From positions 40,249,260-40,313,259 of the forward strand of contig NC_083576.1 in NCBI RefSeq assembly GCF_027579695.1: a stretch of 64,000 nucleotides of DNA, read 5' to 3'. Under the pieces are notes generated by a model, which saw nothing but the letters and a program-made list of their open reading frames with translations, was not told the DNA's origin and ran no database searches. Each line of letters starts with the position of its first letter. Within the stretch, counting starts at the first letter, position 1. Shown here in pieces: positions 55,411 to 64,000 of the stretch. Origin of the DNA: Neoarius graeffei. Its lineage: Eukaryota > Chordata > Actinopteri > Siluriformes > Ariidae. Both the position numbers and the translations under genes were made by a program.

Positions 55411-56090
55411 TCCAGCTACATCGTGGTGTCAGGATCAGCGAGCCAATCAAAATAGAGGAAACCTATCAGTGATACTACGTCAGACATTGTCCACAAAATG
55501 GCAATATGGCTGTGCCCTTGAGTGAGCAGGAATACAAAAGAATTTTAAAGCACTGTTTTGTGCAACACTGACAATACAGGGGAGCCAAAATGTGTAATAT
55601 TTGTAGCCTATGCTTATTTTTCCACTGTGGGTACCCTTTAACAGAGTTTGCCGCTGCATCCAGAAATGCAACCTGAAACTGTATTACTCCAGGAGGACGC
55701 CATTCATCAATTCCATGCAGAAACACCACCAAGTTCTTTGGGCCTGAACTCATCTTAGATAGACCAAAAAACAGTGAAAACATCTGCTGTGGTTAGACGA
55801 ATCCACATTTCAGCTTGTTTTCAGGAAAACCAGACATCGAGTTCTCAGTACCAAAGGTGAACACAACCATCCAGTTTGTTATCAGAGAAAGGCACAAAAG
55901 CCAGCATATGTGATGGTATGGGGTGCATCAGTGCATCACAGCATGGGTGAACTGCATGTGTGTGAAGGTACCATTGATATATTGGGGCATATATTGGGAT
56001 TTTAGAGAGCCATATTCATCAAAGTAATGCCTCTTCCCAGGAAGTCAATGCTTATTTCAGCAGAACAATGCCAGGCCTCATTCTGCATGG

Positions 56091-56522
56091 CGTCAGTAAC
56101 AGTGCAGAAAATCTAAGTTTGAAGCGGCATTCAAACATGGCCACTCTGGACTACAATTCCCAATCAGCACAGCGCCCCACATCCCCAGAATTCTAGAAGC
56201 ACACCTGTTCCATATCAGAGACTAATTAGGACACTACTTAAACCCAGCAAACACTCACCTCCATGCGAAGTATCATTCTATGTCTCTGAACCTGATCATA
56301 CCAAGCCTTGTCTTGATGCTGCCTGACTCTTAGTGCTTTTGACTCTGGCTTACGTTTGCATATTGACTCGCCTGCCCTTTGATATCCTGTTTGTTGATTG
56401 ACCGACCCCCATCTGACCCTGACGTCATTTAAAGCCTGGCAATTTCAATCTGGACACCTGTTTGTGACACACCCGCTCTTCCCTGCGCCTGCATCCATAT
56501 GGTAAGTGCCTGCACTCTGCCA
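56091..56522 (+). repeat. Solo LTR of a gypsy-related element
   Basis: It begins CGTCAGTAACAGTG (the usual TGTCAGTA with the first base changed) and ends GTGCCTGCACTCTGCCA. It is bounded by a perfect 5-bp duplication CATGG (56086-56090 and 56523-56527). It shares the end pattern and an ACTACAATTCCCA motif (56150-56162) with the LTRs of the gypsy element just downstream. Confidence 0.88.
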
Positions 56523-56688
56523 CATGGGCAACAACAGTGTGGCTTTGTAGACACAGAATGCATGTGCTTGACTGGCCTTCTGCCCGTCCAGTGCTGTCTT
56601 CTATTGAGAATGTATGGCACATCGTAAAGAGGAGAATCAGACGACGGCAACCACAGACTGTTGAGAAGCTGTGTCAGTAGAGAAGCTG

Positions 56689-57099
56689 TGCCAGTAAACC
56701 CGCTGAACCTGTCCAAACTACAAACATGAACACCACAGACTACGCTTCCCACAACTCACAGCGCCCTCTGTCTCCCAACTATTGAGATCAGCTGTCACTC
56801 ATTATTCCAATTAGTCCCCCTGCCTATATAAACCTCTCACTCACTCCACTTCAATGCGAAGTATCGTTCTACCTTCTACAGTTCATACCAAGCCTTATTT
56901 TCTGACTGACTAGTTCTTCTGACTCTTGCTTCCCTGTTTTCTGTTTACGCTCTTTGTCTATTCCCTTCTGCACTGTTTGCAGATCGCCCGACCCTCGTTA
57001 GTTCTACAACTCTGATTCTTGTCTCACGTTTTGGCTCTGACACTGTCTACTCCTCGTCGCGCTTCTGCGATTACATCTGTAAGTGCCTGCACTGTGACA
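56689..57099 (+). repeat. 5' LTR of the second gypsy element
   Basis: It runs from TGCCAGTAAACC to GCCTGCACTGTGACA. It contains TATATAAACC near 56824 (TATA-like) and ACTACGCTTCCCA (56739-56751). GGATACTTCACC follows it. Confidence 0.9.
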
Positions 57100-57109
57100 G
57101 GATACTTCA

Positions 57110-60100
57110 CCAGCAATGGATGTATGCCCAAGAACACTTATTAGGAGAGCATCAGCAGATGCTAGCCGACCTCAACACCAGAATGTCCCAGCTAGCAACT
57201 GTGATGTCACAGGCCCTCATAACGCATCCTGAGTCATCTCTGAGCCCAGTGCTATAACTTCCGGCTCCTGAGAAGTTCATCGGAGATCTGCTTGCCTGTA
57301 AAGGCTTTCTTTTCCAATGCTCCATGTATTTCAAGGCTCTACCTAGCATATCTGACGAGCACAAGATTACCAAATTTCTCTCCTTCCTTATGGGAAAAGC
57401 GCTGCAATGGTCTAGCGTGGTTTGGAGTAAGGGCGGCGAGCTGACAATCTTATGAACAGTTTCTCACTCTGTTCAAAAGAGTTTTTGACCACGAACCTGA
57501 GGGGATTGAAGTAGGTGAAAGTTTACTCACTATATCACAGGGCTCCAAAAGCGTGGCCAAGTATGCTCTGGAATTCAGAACACTGGCGGCCACTAGTGGA
57601 TGGAATGATCCCGTGCTGAAGGCCATATTTCACCAAGGTTTGCGCCCTGAAATTCTGAATGAACTTGCCTGCCGTGATGAACAACTCACGCTTGATTCTC
57701 ATAGACCTCGTGATCCACCTAGGTAATCTCTTAGCTCATCAACCCTCTCTACAGGAGAGTATTAAACCGGAGCCTATTTCAGAGGAAAGTTCTGCTATGG
57801 ACGTCTCATGCACTCGGTTAAATAATTCTGAACGTGCCAGAAGAAGAAAAGAGGGATTATGCTTCTGCTGTGGTAGCCCTGAACATCAGCTCAATAGCTG
57901 TCCCAGTTGCCCTCCTCGCTCATCTCATAAAGTAGGTCCTTCACGCAGTGCAAGTCCTATAAGAAGGTTCAATTCCAAATCATTCAAGGTTCCAGTTCTT
58001 TTAAAGTTGGCTACTTCTACCCATATCTTCTCTGCTTTCATTGATTCATGAGTAGAGGGGAACTTCATCAGCAACTCAATCATGCAGAAGTTCAACTTGC
58101 CAACAACACCGTTGCACAGTGTGCTCAGCATTCTGACCATCGATGGAGGACCAATACAAGATGGTTTTGTCATGCTACGCACTGCTCTTCTCTCCATCCA
58201 AGTGGGTGCAATTCATTCAGAACTCATTTTACTATACGTCACTACCACTGTAAGTCATGATCTTATCCTTGGCTACAGCTTCACAACCCTCTCATCTCAT
58301 GGCAGAACAAGGACATTCTACAGTGGTCTCCTGCGTACTTTCAGGGCTGCATTACTCGACCTCAAGTCATTCTCACATCCACCTCTGTGGAGAGCCCCCA
58401 GCCTGACACCCTTGACAAATGTTCCTGAATGTTATCTGGACTTCAAGGAGGTTTTCAGCAAAGGAAAGGCCTGTGATCTACCGCCTCACAGACCATATGA
58501 CTGTGCTACTGACCTCCTGCCAGGCATGTCACCACCTTGAGGACGTATATACCCTCTGTCTCAGAAAGAACAAGCAGCTATGGAGGAGTACATTCAGGAG
58601 GCTCTCAAGCAGGGTTATATCGCCCTGCTAGGTCCCCAGCCTCAGCAGGCTTCTTTTTTGTGGAAAAATGAGGCGGGGGTCTTCGCCCATGTATTGACTA
58701 CAGGGGATTGAACTAGGTATCAGTGAAATACCCTTATCCACTTCCTCTGGTTTCCGCAGCCCTGGAACACCTTCGATCAGCAAGGATCTTCTCAAAACTA
58801 GATCTATGCAGTGTATACAATCTTATCAGGATCAAGACGAAAGATGAATGGAAAGCTGCGTTCAGCACCACTGCCGCTCACTTCGAGTACCAGATAATGC
58901 CATATGGCCTTTCTTTGGTGCCCAGCATGTTCCAGTGCTTAATCAATGACGTGCTATGGGACATGCTGGGTCGGTATGCTATTGCATATATTGATGACAT
59001 CCTAATATATTCCCTAAACGAAGAAAGCCATCAAGTGCATGTCAGAACAGTTCTACAACACCTGCTCCAAAATCATCTCTATGTGAAAGCAGAAAAATGT
59101 GAGTTCCATCAAACACATATTTCCTTCCTTGGATACGTCATCAGGATTTGTATGGACTCATCAAAGGTCTCTGCAGTTACATCTTGGCCCATTCCCATGT
59201 CCGTCAAAGAATTTCAACGCTTTCTAGGTTTTGCAAACTTCTATTGCCGGTTTATCAGAGGGTTCAGTTCTATCGCCTCCTCCTTAACGGCACTCCTCAA
59301 GGAGGGACCCAAGCACCTTCAATGGAACCCTGCAGCAGAGGAGGCTTTCTGTCATGTCAAGAAAGTGTTCATCTCGGCCCCCATCCTACAGCATTCTGAC
59401 TTACTTGGGACTTAGAAAAATCAGAGACTCTCAACCTCAACAACTCCCCAAGAATCTTCCACCTAGTCTACTATATGTACCCAAGCAACTCAGTAGCAGA
59501 CTCATCATGTGGGCACACGCATCACCCGCCACGGGACATCCGGGCAGCCATCGCACCCATCAGATGCTTCAAAACAAATATTGGTGGGAAAACATGCTCA
59601 CTGAAATCAACCAGTTAATCGCATCATGTTCGAGCTGCACACAAGGCAAAGTACCCAGAACTCCACCCGCCAGTAAGCTCTGTCCCCTCCTGGTGCCTCA
59701 AAGGCCATGGTCCCACATAGCCATAGACTTCACCACAGACCTTCCTCCCTCACAAAATCACACAACAATTATGGTAACCACTGATCGCTTCTCCAAAGCC
59801 CTCAAGCTGATACCCTTACCTGGCATTTCCACCACAGCCCAAACAGCAGAACTATTATTTCAACACATCTTTTGATACTATGGTCTTCCTGAAGACAATG
59901 TAAGTGACAGAGGCCCTCAGTTCATCCCATGCTTCTGGAGGGCATGACTAGGGGTATCTGTCAATCTCACTTCTGGTTACCACCCTCAGTCTAACAGACA
60001 AGTCAAGAGAGCCAATCAAGAAATCAGCTACTTCTTGAGAATCTTTTGCATGCGTAACCAGGGGGATTGGGCACACTTTCTACCATGGGCCGAGTATGCA

Positions 60101-60229
60101 CAAAACTCCCTCAAGCACTCTGCAACCCAACTAGCACCTTTCCAGTGCATACTCGGCTATCAGCTGCCTTTATTCCCCTAGGACGACACACCCAGCCAGG
60201 TTCCAGCCATTGAGGAGTGGTTCACTCGC
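57110..60229 (+). pseudogene. gypsy gag-pol, broken
   Basis: The gag (57117 onward) is frameshifted several times. A CCHC knuckle reads CFCCGSPEHQLNSCPSC (57859-57909). The protease reads HIFSAFIDS and then a TGA replaces the Gly of the active-site DSG. Reverse transcriptase (58723-59415) has [34 protein letters not shown] and an intact [10 protein letters not shown]. RNase H is missing. Integrase follows with a zinc-binding HHCC arrangement (WAHASPATGHPGSHRTHQML, CSSCTQGK), AIDFTTDLPP (first catalytic Asp) and, after a TGA at 59873-59875, DRGPQF (second Asp). The C-terminal text ending EEWFTRSQ runs to the LTR. It cannot encode a working polyprotein. Confidence 0.9.
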
Positions 60230-60636
60230 AGCCAGTAAACCAGCTGAACCTGTCCAAACTACAAACATGGACACCATGGACTACACTACCCACAACTCAG
60301 TGCCCTCTGTCTCCTGACTATTGAGATCAGCTGTCACTCATTATTCCAATTAGTCCCCCTGCCTATATAAACCTCTCACTCACTCCACTTCAATGCAAAG
60401 TATCATTCTGCCTTCTATAGTTCATACCAAGCCTTATTTTCTGACTCTCGTTCTTCTGACTCTTGCTTCCCTGTTTTCCATTTACGCTCTTTGTCTATTT
60501 CCTTTTACACTGTTTGCTGATCGCCTGACCCTTGCTAGTACTACGACTCTGATTCTTGTCTCACGTTTTGGCTCTGACACTGTCTACTCCTCATTGCTCT
60601 TCTGTGATTACATCCATAAGTGCCTGCACCGTTACA
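60230..60636 (+). repeat. 3' LTR of the second gypsy element
   Basis: It is closely similar to 56689-57099 over its whole length. It ends GTGCCTGCACCGTTACA and is followed by AGCTG. Confidence 0.9.
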
Positions 60637-61084
60637 AGCTGAAGTCTTGTATCAGTGAGAATGGACAAAAAAAAAATTCCATTTGCAAAACTGCAACAAT
60701 TAGTATCTTCAGATCCCATATAATAAAAAAAAATGTTAAAAGGAAAGGTGATGTAATACAATGATAATAATGCCTCTGTCCCAACTTTTATTTGAGTGTG
60801 TTGCAGGCATCAAATTCTAACTTCATTCATATTTACAAAATACAATGAAGTTGGTCAGTAAAACTATTGAAAATATTTTCTTTGTATTTTTGTCAGTTAA
60901 ACAAAGGGTCATGTGAATTAACAAATCACAGATTTTTGTTTTTATTGCATTTTGGAAAATATCCCAACTTTTTTGGAAATGGGGTTAGTATTTTATTTCT
61001 TAATATTCTCATTCCAGACTTTAAATAAACATAATATTCTGCTCCTCGCATATCTCATATATACAGGCTTTGTCATGAATTTAT

Positions 61085-61240
61085 CTCAAAAGGTGTTCAG
61101 TGGTGTTGAGGTCAGGGTTCTGTGCAGGCCACTTGAGTTCTTCTCCTCCAACCATGGCAAACCATGTCTTTGTGGCTAGCCATTGGGAAAGCCCCCCCCT
61201 TTCCACACTGTCGAAACATCATTGTACTCATCTATCTGAC
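61085..61240 (-). mobile_element. Fragment of another Tc1/mariner family
   Basis: GTGTTGAGGTCAGGGTTCTG, TGCAGGCCACTTGAGTTCTT and ACCATGTCTTTGTGG match the reversed central transposase region of a widespread fish Tc1 family, from memory. It is only about 150 bp long. Confidence 0.6.
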
Positions 61241-61689
61241 AAACATGCTGCTCAATCTCACACTACTGACATAACACTGAAAATGAAATCAAATATATAC
61301 AGTCAATTTAGAGGTCAGGAATCGGTGAGACATTTGCTATAAAATGAGAAACTTGAGAAAAGTGTAGTGATTGGATTTAACAATTTCTATCATACTAGTA
61401 AAACTACACAGATATACTGTATTGGCCTTAACTTAAAACTTCTAGGAATGCTGTTGCTCATAGTGCTCAACTGGGCTATTCATTCCACTTTTACCGCAAG
61501 CCATCATCTCACATATAAACACATGCTGACCGAAAATTTAAGACACAAGAGAGACAGCAAGCACTGTTATACAGAACAGCCAAAGACAGCTATTATTAGG
61601 ACCAAAATACCATAACTTGTTCAGGCATATGTTCCAATATTTTTGACCACTTGAAAAAATAGGTTGGTTCAAACAAAAGGCACTATGTG

Positions 61690-62404
61690 CTATAACCCCA
61701 AACAAGAAAAAGTTGGGATGGTAGGGAAAATGCAAATTAAAAAAAAATAAAAATAAATAAAAAAGCAGTGATTTATAAATTTAATTTGACTTGTATTTCA
61801 TTGCAGCCAGTATGAATCCAAGATATTTCATATTTTGACTGGTCAACTTCATTTCATTTATTAATATACATCCATTTCAGGAAACAGATGATGTCAACAG
61901 GTGATTGTAATCATGATTTGGTACAAAATCAGTATCCAGGAAAGGCTTAGTCTTTGAGGAGCAAAGATAGGCCAAGGATCTCCAGTTTGTCAACAAATTC
62001 ATGAGGAAAATTATTGAAATGTTTGAAAACATTGTTCCTCAAAGAAAGCTGGAAAGGGCTTTGGATGTTTCACCCTCTACAGTGCATATCATCATTCAAT
62101 TATTCAAGAAATCTGAAGAAATTTTGATGCATGAAAGGCAAGGATGCAAGCCTAAGCTGAACATCCATAATTTCCAATCCCTCAGATAGCACTGCATCAA
62201 GAACAGTGATTCATCTATAGCTGATAAAACCACAGGGGCTCGGGATTACTTTGGCAAATCTTTGTTAATCACTACAGTACATCCATAAATGCTAGCTAAA
62301 ACTTTACTGTGCAAAAAGAAAGCCTTATGTTAACTGTGTCCAGAAGAACTGTCAACTTGTCTGGGCTCTGAGGCATCTGGGATGGACAATCACATGTGTA
62401 TTGT
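61690..62404 (+). mobile_element. 5' half of a Tc1-like transposon
   Basis: The left repeat CCAAACAAGAAAAAGTTGGG is followed by AGGCCAAGGATCTCCAGTTT. A start near 62001 reads MRKIIEMFENIVPQRKLERA then LDVSPSTVHIIIQLF, the DNA-binding domain, with a stop near 62187. It continues in broken frames to CCAGAAGAACTGTCAACTTG and is cut off at about 62404 before the catalytic core. A reversed relative is at 12381-12760. Confidence 0.78.
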
Positions 62405-64000
62405 GGACAGAGACCCACACAAAGACCCAAAACACCCTATGGCTCCAGGTTCGTCGCTGGGGACGTGCCCAGGCAGCACTTGGGGATGGTGGGGGCTGGA
62501 GCACTTCTTGGAGCGGTGGCATGCTGCATCGTGCCTGTGGCAGGATCCTCTGCCCAGGCCCTGGGTTCTGTCTCTCTCTCACTCTGTTTCTTTGTGTGCG
62601 TGTGTGTGAGACGGATCTCGGTTCTGTACAGAATGTGTGTATGTGTGTGTCTTGTCATGTTCTGTGCTTTCTGTTCTGTTGTGGTGCATTCCGTTCTGCA
62701 CTGTTCTGTTGGATTCTCTTGTTTTCTCTTGTGGTGTGTTCTGTTGTCTTGTTGTGGCTGTCAATCCTGCTCTGTGTAGAACATGTACATATACTATTTT
62801 TGTTGTATTCTGTTCTACACCACCATAATGCTTTCTATTTTAGGTTAACGTGGGGCGGCCTTGGGCTGAAGTGCCCTTAAGCAAGGTACTTAACCCCTGA
62901 CTGCTCCCCGGGCACTATAGTGTGGCTGCCCACGGTGCTGGGTGTGTTCACTACTTCAGATGGGTTAAATGCAGAGGATGAATCTCACTGTGCTTCAAGT
63001 GTGCATGTGCCAAATAAAGGTTTCTTCTTTTCTTCTTCTTCTATTCCCATCTGTTCCTTTCTATTCTGTTCCATCATGATACATTCTTTTCTATTTTGAT
63101 GTGTTCCCTTCTTTTTCCTCTTGTGATGTGTTCTGTTGTATTGTCATCTGCCTATTCTGTGGATAATATATGGAGTGTTTTGTCATGTTCTGTATCTTTG
63201 TGATGCTTTCTATACTGTCATATTCCCTTCTTTCGTTTAATCTATTCTGTTGTATTGTCATGACTGTCTATTCTTTTCTACAAACTAAAAAGAATATGTG
63301 TAGCATTTTGTCATATTATTTTCTATATCTTCAATTCTTTCTATTTGACCATATTCTCTTCTGTTCTCTTATAATATAATCTATTATATTGTCCTAATGT
63401 ATATCCTATTATTATTATTATTATTATTATTATGTCTTCTGTTCTGTGCACATGCACTCTATATGTTCTATCTTAATATATACTAATTTGTCATATTCTA
63501 TTCTATTTTCTCCTAGGTTATCTTACTCTATCTTATTCTATTCTCTATTTCTATCCACAATGCATTATACTGTCAGTCATTCTTAGTCCTGGGTATGACT
63601 TTAAACTGCAACTGGTGGTGAATCTCAGGTCCAGGAGGACTTGAGTATTAGGGAAAGTAGAGTTACCCCTTAGTCACCATTGCTCCCAGGTCTGCTCTGA
63701 TCCAGAGTGGTAGCACCTGCCTGGGTTCCAGCTATGGGTTAAACAGTACATCACCAATAAGGCGCTGGCAGCAGAGCGCTTTTTGGTGCAATGTGGCAGA
63801 TGAACCCAACCCTGATGGCATGCGGAAGAGCCACTCAAATGGCCAATGGATGGCATCACTCGGCAAGTCATTTGTCACTGTGGGGCAACTTCCATACCTG
63901 TCAGGTCTGTGGCACTTTTGTGCACCACTTGGCATCAGGTCTGGAGGTCCAGAGAGACAACACGATGGGGGCACGGCATCGTTTGTCTTACCTTACTGTG
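62405..64000. other. Unassigned, T-rich low-complexity DNA
   Basis: From about 62620 to 63560 the plus strand is dominated by TTCTGTTCT/TTCTATTC-like text with no coding pattern. A (TTA)n run lies at 63407-63433. The final 400 bp (63587-64000) look less biased and have a minus-strand open frame of 80 codons, but no recognisable domain. Confidence 0.45.
62848..63030 (+). repeat. SINE 3' module fragment
   Basis: GCTGAAGTGCCCTTAAGCAA, GACTGCTCCCCGGGCAC and GATGGGTTAAATGCAGAGGA match the second 3' module of the SINEs at 34833-35000 and 52050-52200. It ends in a TTCTTC-rich tail. Confidence 0.8.

Larger units (their letters stand above)
54526..55637 (-). mobile_element. Kolobok-like element: TTAA target, THAP domain
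   Basis: Ends AGGGAACCCGCC and GGGTACCCT lie between TTAA copies (54522-54525 and 55638-55641). The inverted ends share about 130 bp, with blocks such as AAATATTACACA, CTGTATTGTCA and TGTATTCCT. A minus-strand THAP remnant lies inside, and a Tc1 fragment (54697-54940) is inserted in the left part. THAP plus TTAA is the hallmark of Kolobok. The catalytic region is missing. Confidence 0.78.
56689..60636 (+). mobile_element. Ty3/gypsy LTR retrotransposon, RNase H deleted
   Basis: LTRs lie at 56689-57099 and 60230-60636, with a 5-bp duplication AGCTG at both outer ends (56684-56688 and 60637-60641). A 17-bp local duplication near 56667-56688 makes 56672 (TGTCAGTAGAG) an alternative start. The internal order is gag, CCHC, protease, reverse transcriptase, then integrase. 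RNase H is absent, and reverse transcriptase is joined to the integrase region near 59410. It is the same lineage as the 22.6-26.2 kb element (shared gag text LGEHQQMLADLNTR). Confidence 0.93.
55642..60985 (+). mobile_element. Tc1-like transposon, 5' truncated, with two LTR insertions
   Basis: The transposase text starts at CAGAGTTTGCCGCTGCATCC and runs through CATTTCAGCTTGTTTTCAGG and TGATGGTATGGGGTGCATCA to CATTCTGCATGG (56090). It resumes at 56528 after a solo LTR, continues to GAGAAGCTG, and resumes at 60642 after a gypsy element (GTCTTGTATCAGTGAGAATG). The right terminal repeat ends TTGGAAATGGGGT, followed by TA (60986-60987). Stops are scattered through the coding text. Confidence 0.85.

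Noticed and set aside
62382-62880. Overlapping plus-strand frames of 75-159 codons
   Set aside because: Several frames are open at once because of TTCTGT-type low complexity; no domain or exon structure is seen.
63732-63974. 80-codon minus-strand frame at the window end
   Set aside because: No domain or splice pattern was recognised; it could be part of a repeat running past the window, so it is not called a gene.

Overview
The window looks like a stretch of a teleost fish nuclear genome, quite possibly a catfish, though the species is a guess from repeat content. It has spliced vertebrate genes with canonical GT/AG introns, several Tc1-like DNA transposon families of about 1.6 kb, L2-type and Rex1/CR1-type LINEs, Ty3/gypsy LTR elements, a tRNA-headed SINE with a (GATGA)n or (CTTT)n tail, and many CA/TA microsatellites. 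No bacterial or viral genome features are seen.

Host genes. (1) Positions 741-2810 (+) hold the last three coding exons of a TPR protein resembling the C-terminal TPR module of AIP/AIPL1. The module appears twice in tandem, with the same exon phase. (2) Positions 44455-21842 (-) hold the last four coding exons of drp2 (dystrophin-related protein 2): the end of the coiled-coil region and the C-terminus. All splice phases agree. The two genes are convergent. The first visible drp2 intron is about 16 kb and the second about 5.8 kb, and both are filled with nested transposons. (3) An initiator-tRNA-Met-like gene lies at 51784-51855, next to a tRNA-Arg pseudogene and a SINE.

Mobile DNA, left to right. 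6.8-11.7 kb: an L2 LINE carrying a solo LTR and a Tc1 element, which itself carries a SINE. 12.8-19.7 kb: a run of Tc1/mariner remnants. 19.8-20.8 kb: a hAT transposase pseudogene. 22.4-27.1 kb: a Tc1 split by a gypsy element that lacks integrase. 33.0-34.6 kb: a full-length dead Tc1. 34.8-43.0 kb: a SINE split by a LINE. The LINE reading frame is split by a tandem array of THAP-exon elements, and that array is split by a hAT-like MITE. 45.2-48.3 kb: a Tc1 split by a TTAA-flanked element with 297-bp terminal inverted repeats and a P2X7-C-terminus-like exon. 48.4-54.5 kb: an unclassified repeat split by a second L2, which contains a Tc1 and the tRNA/SINE block. 54.5-55.6 kb: a Kolobok-like TTAA element with a THAP domain. 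55.6-61.0 kb: a Tc1 carrying a solo LTR and a gypsy element that lacks RNase H. The rest of the window is AT-rich, mostly unassigned sequence.

The most unusual items are the TTAA element with the cysteine-rich P2X7-like exon, the tandem THAP array inside an otherwise open LINE frame, the tRNA-SINE composite, and a CpG-bearing promoter-like block at 32.4-32.9 kb. Family names come from memory of protein motifs; no database search was possible.
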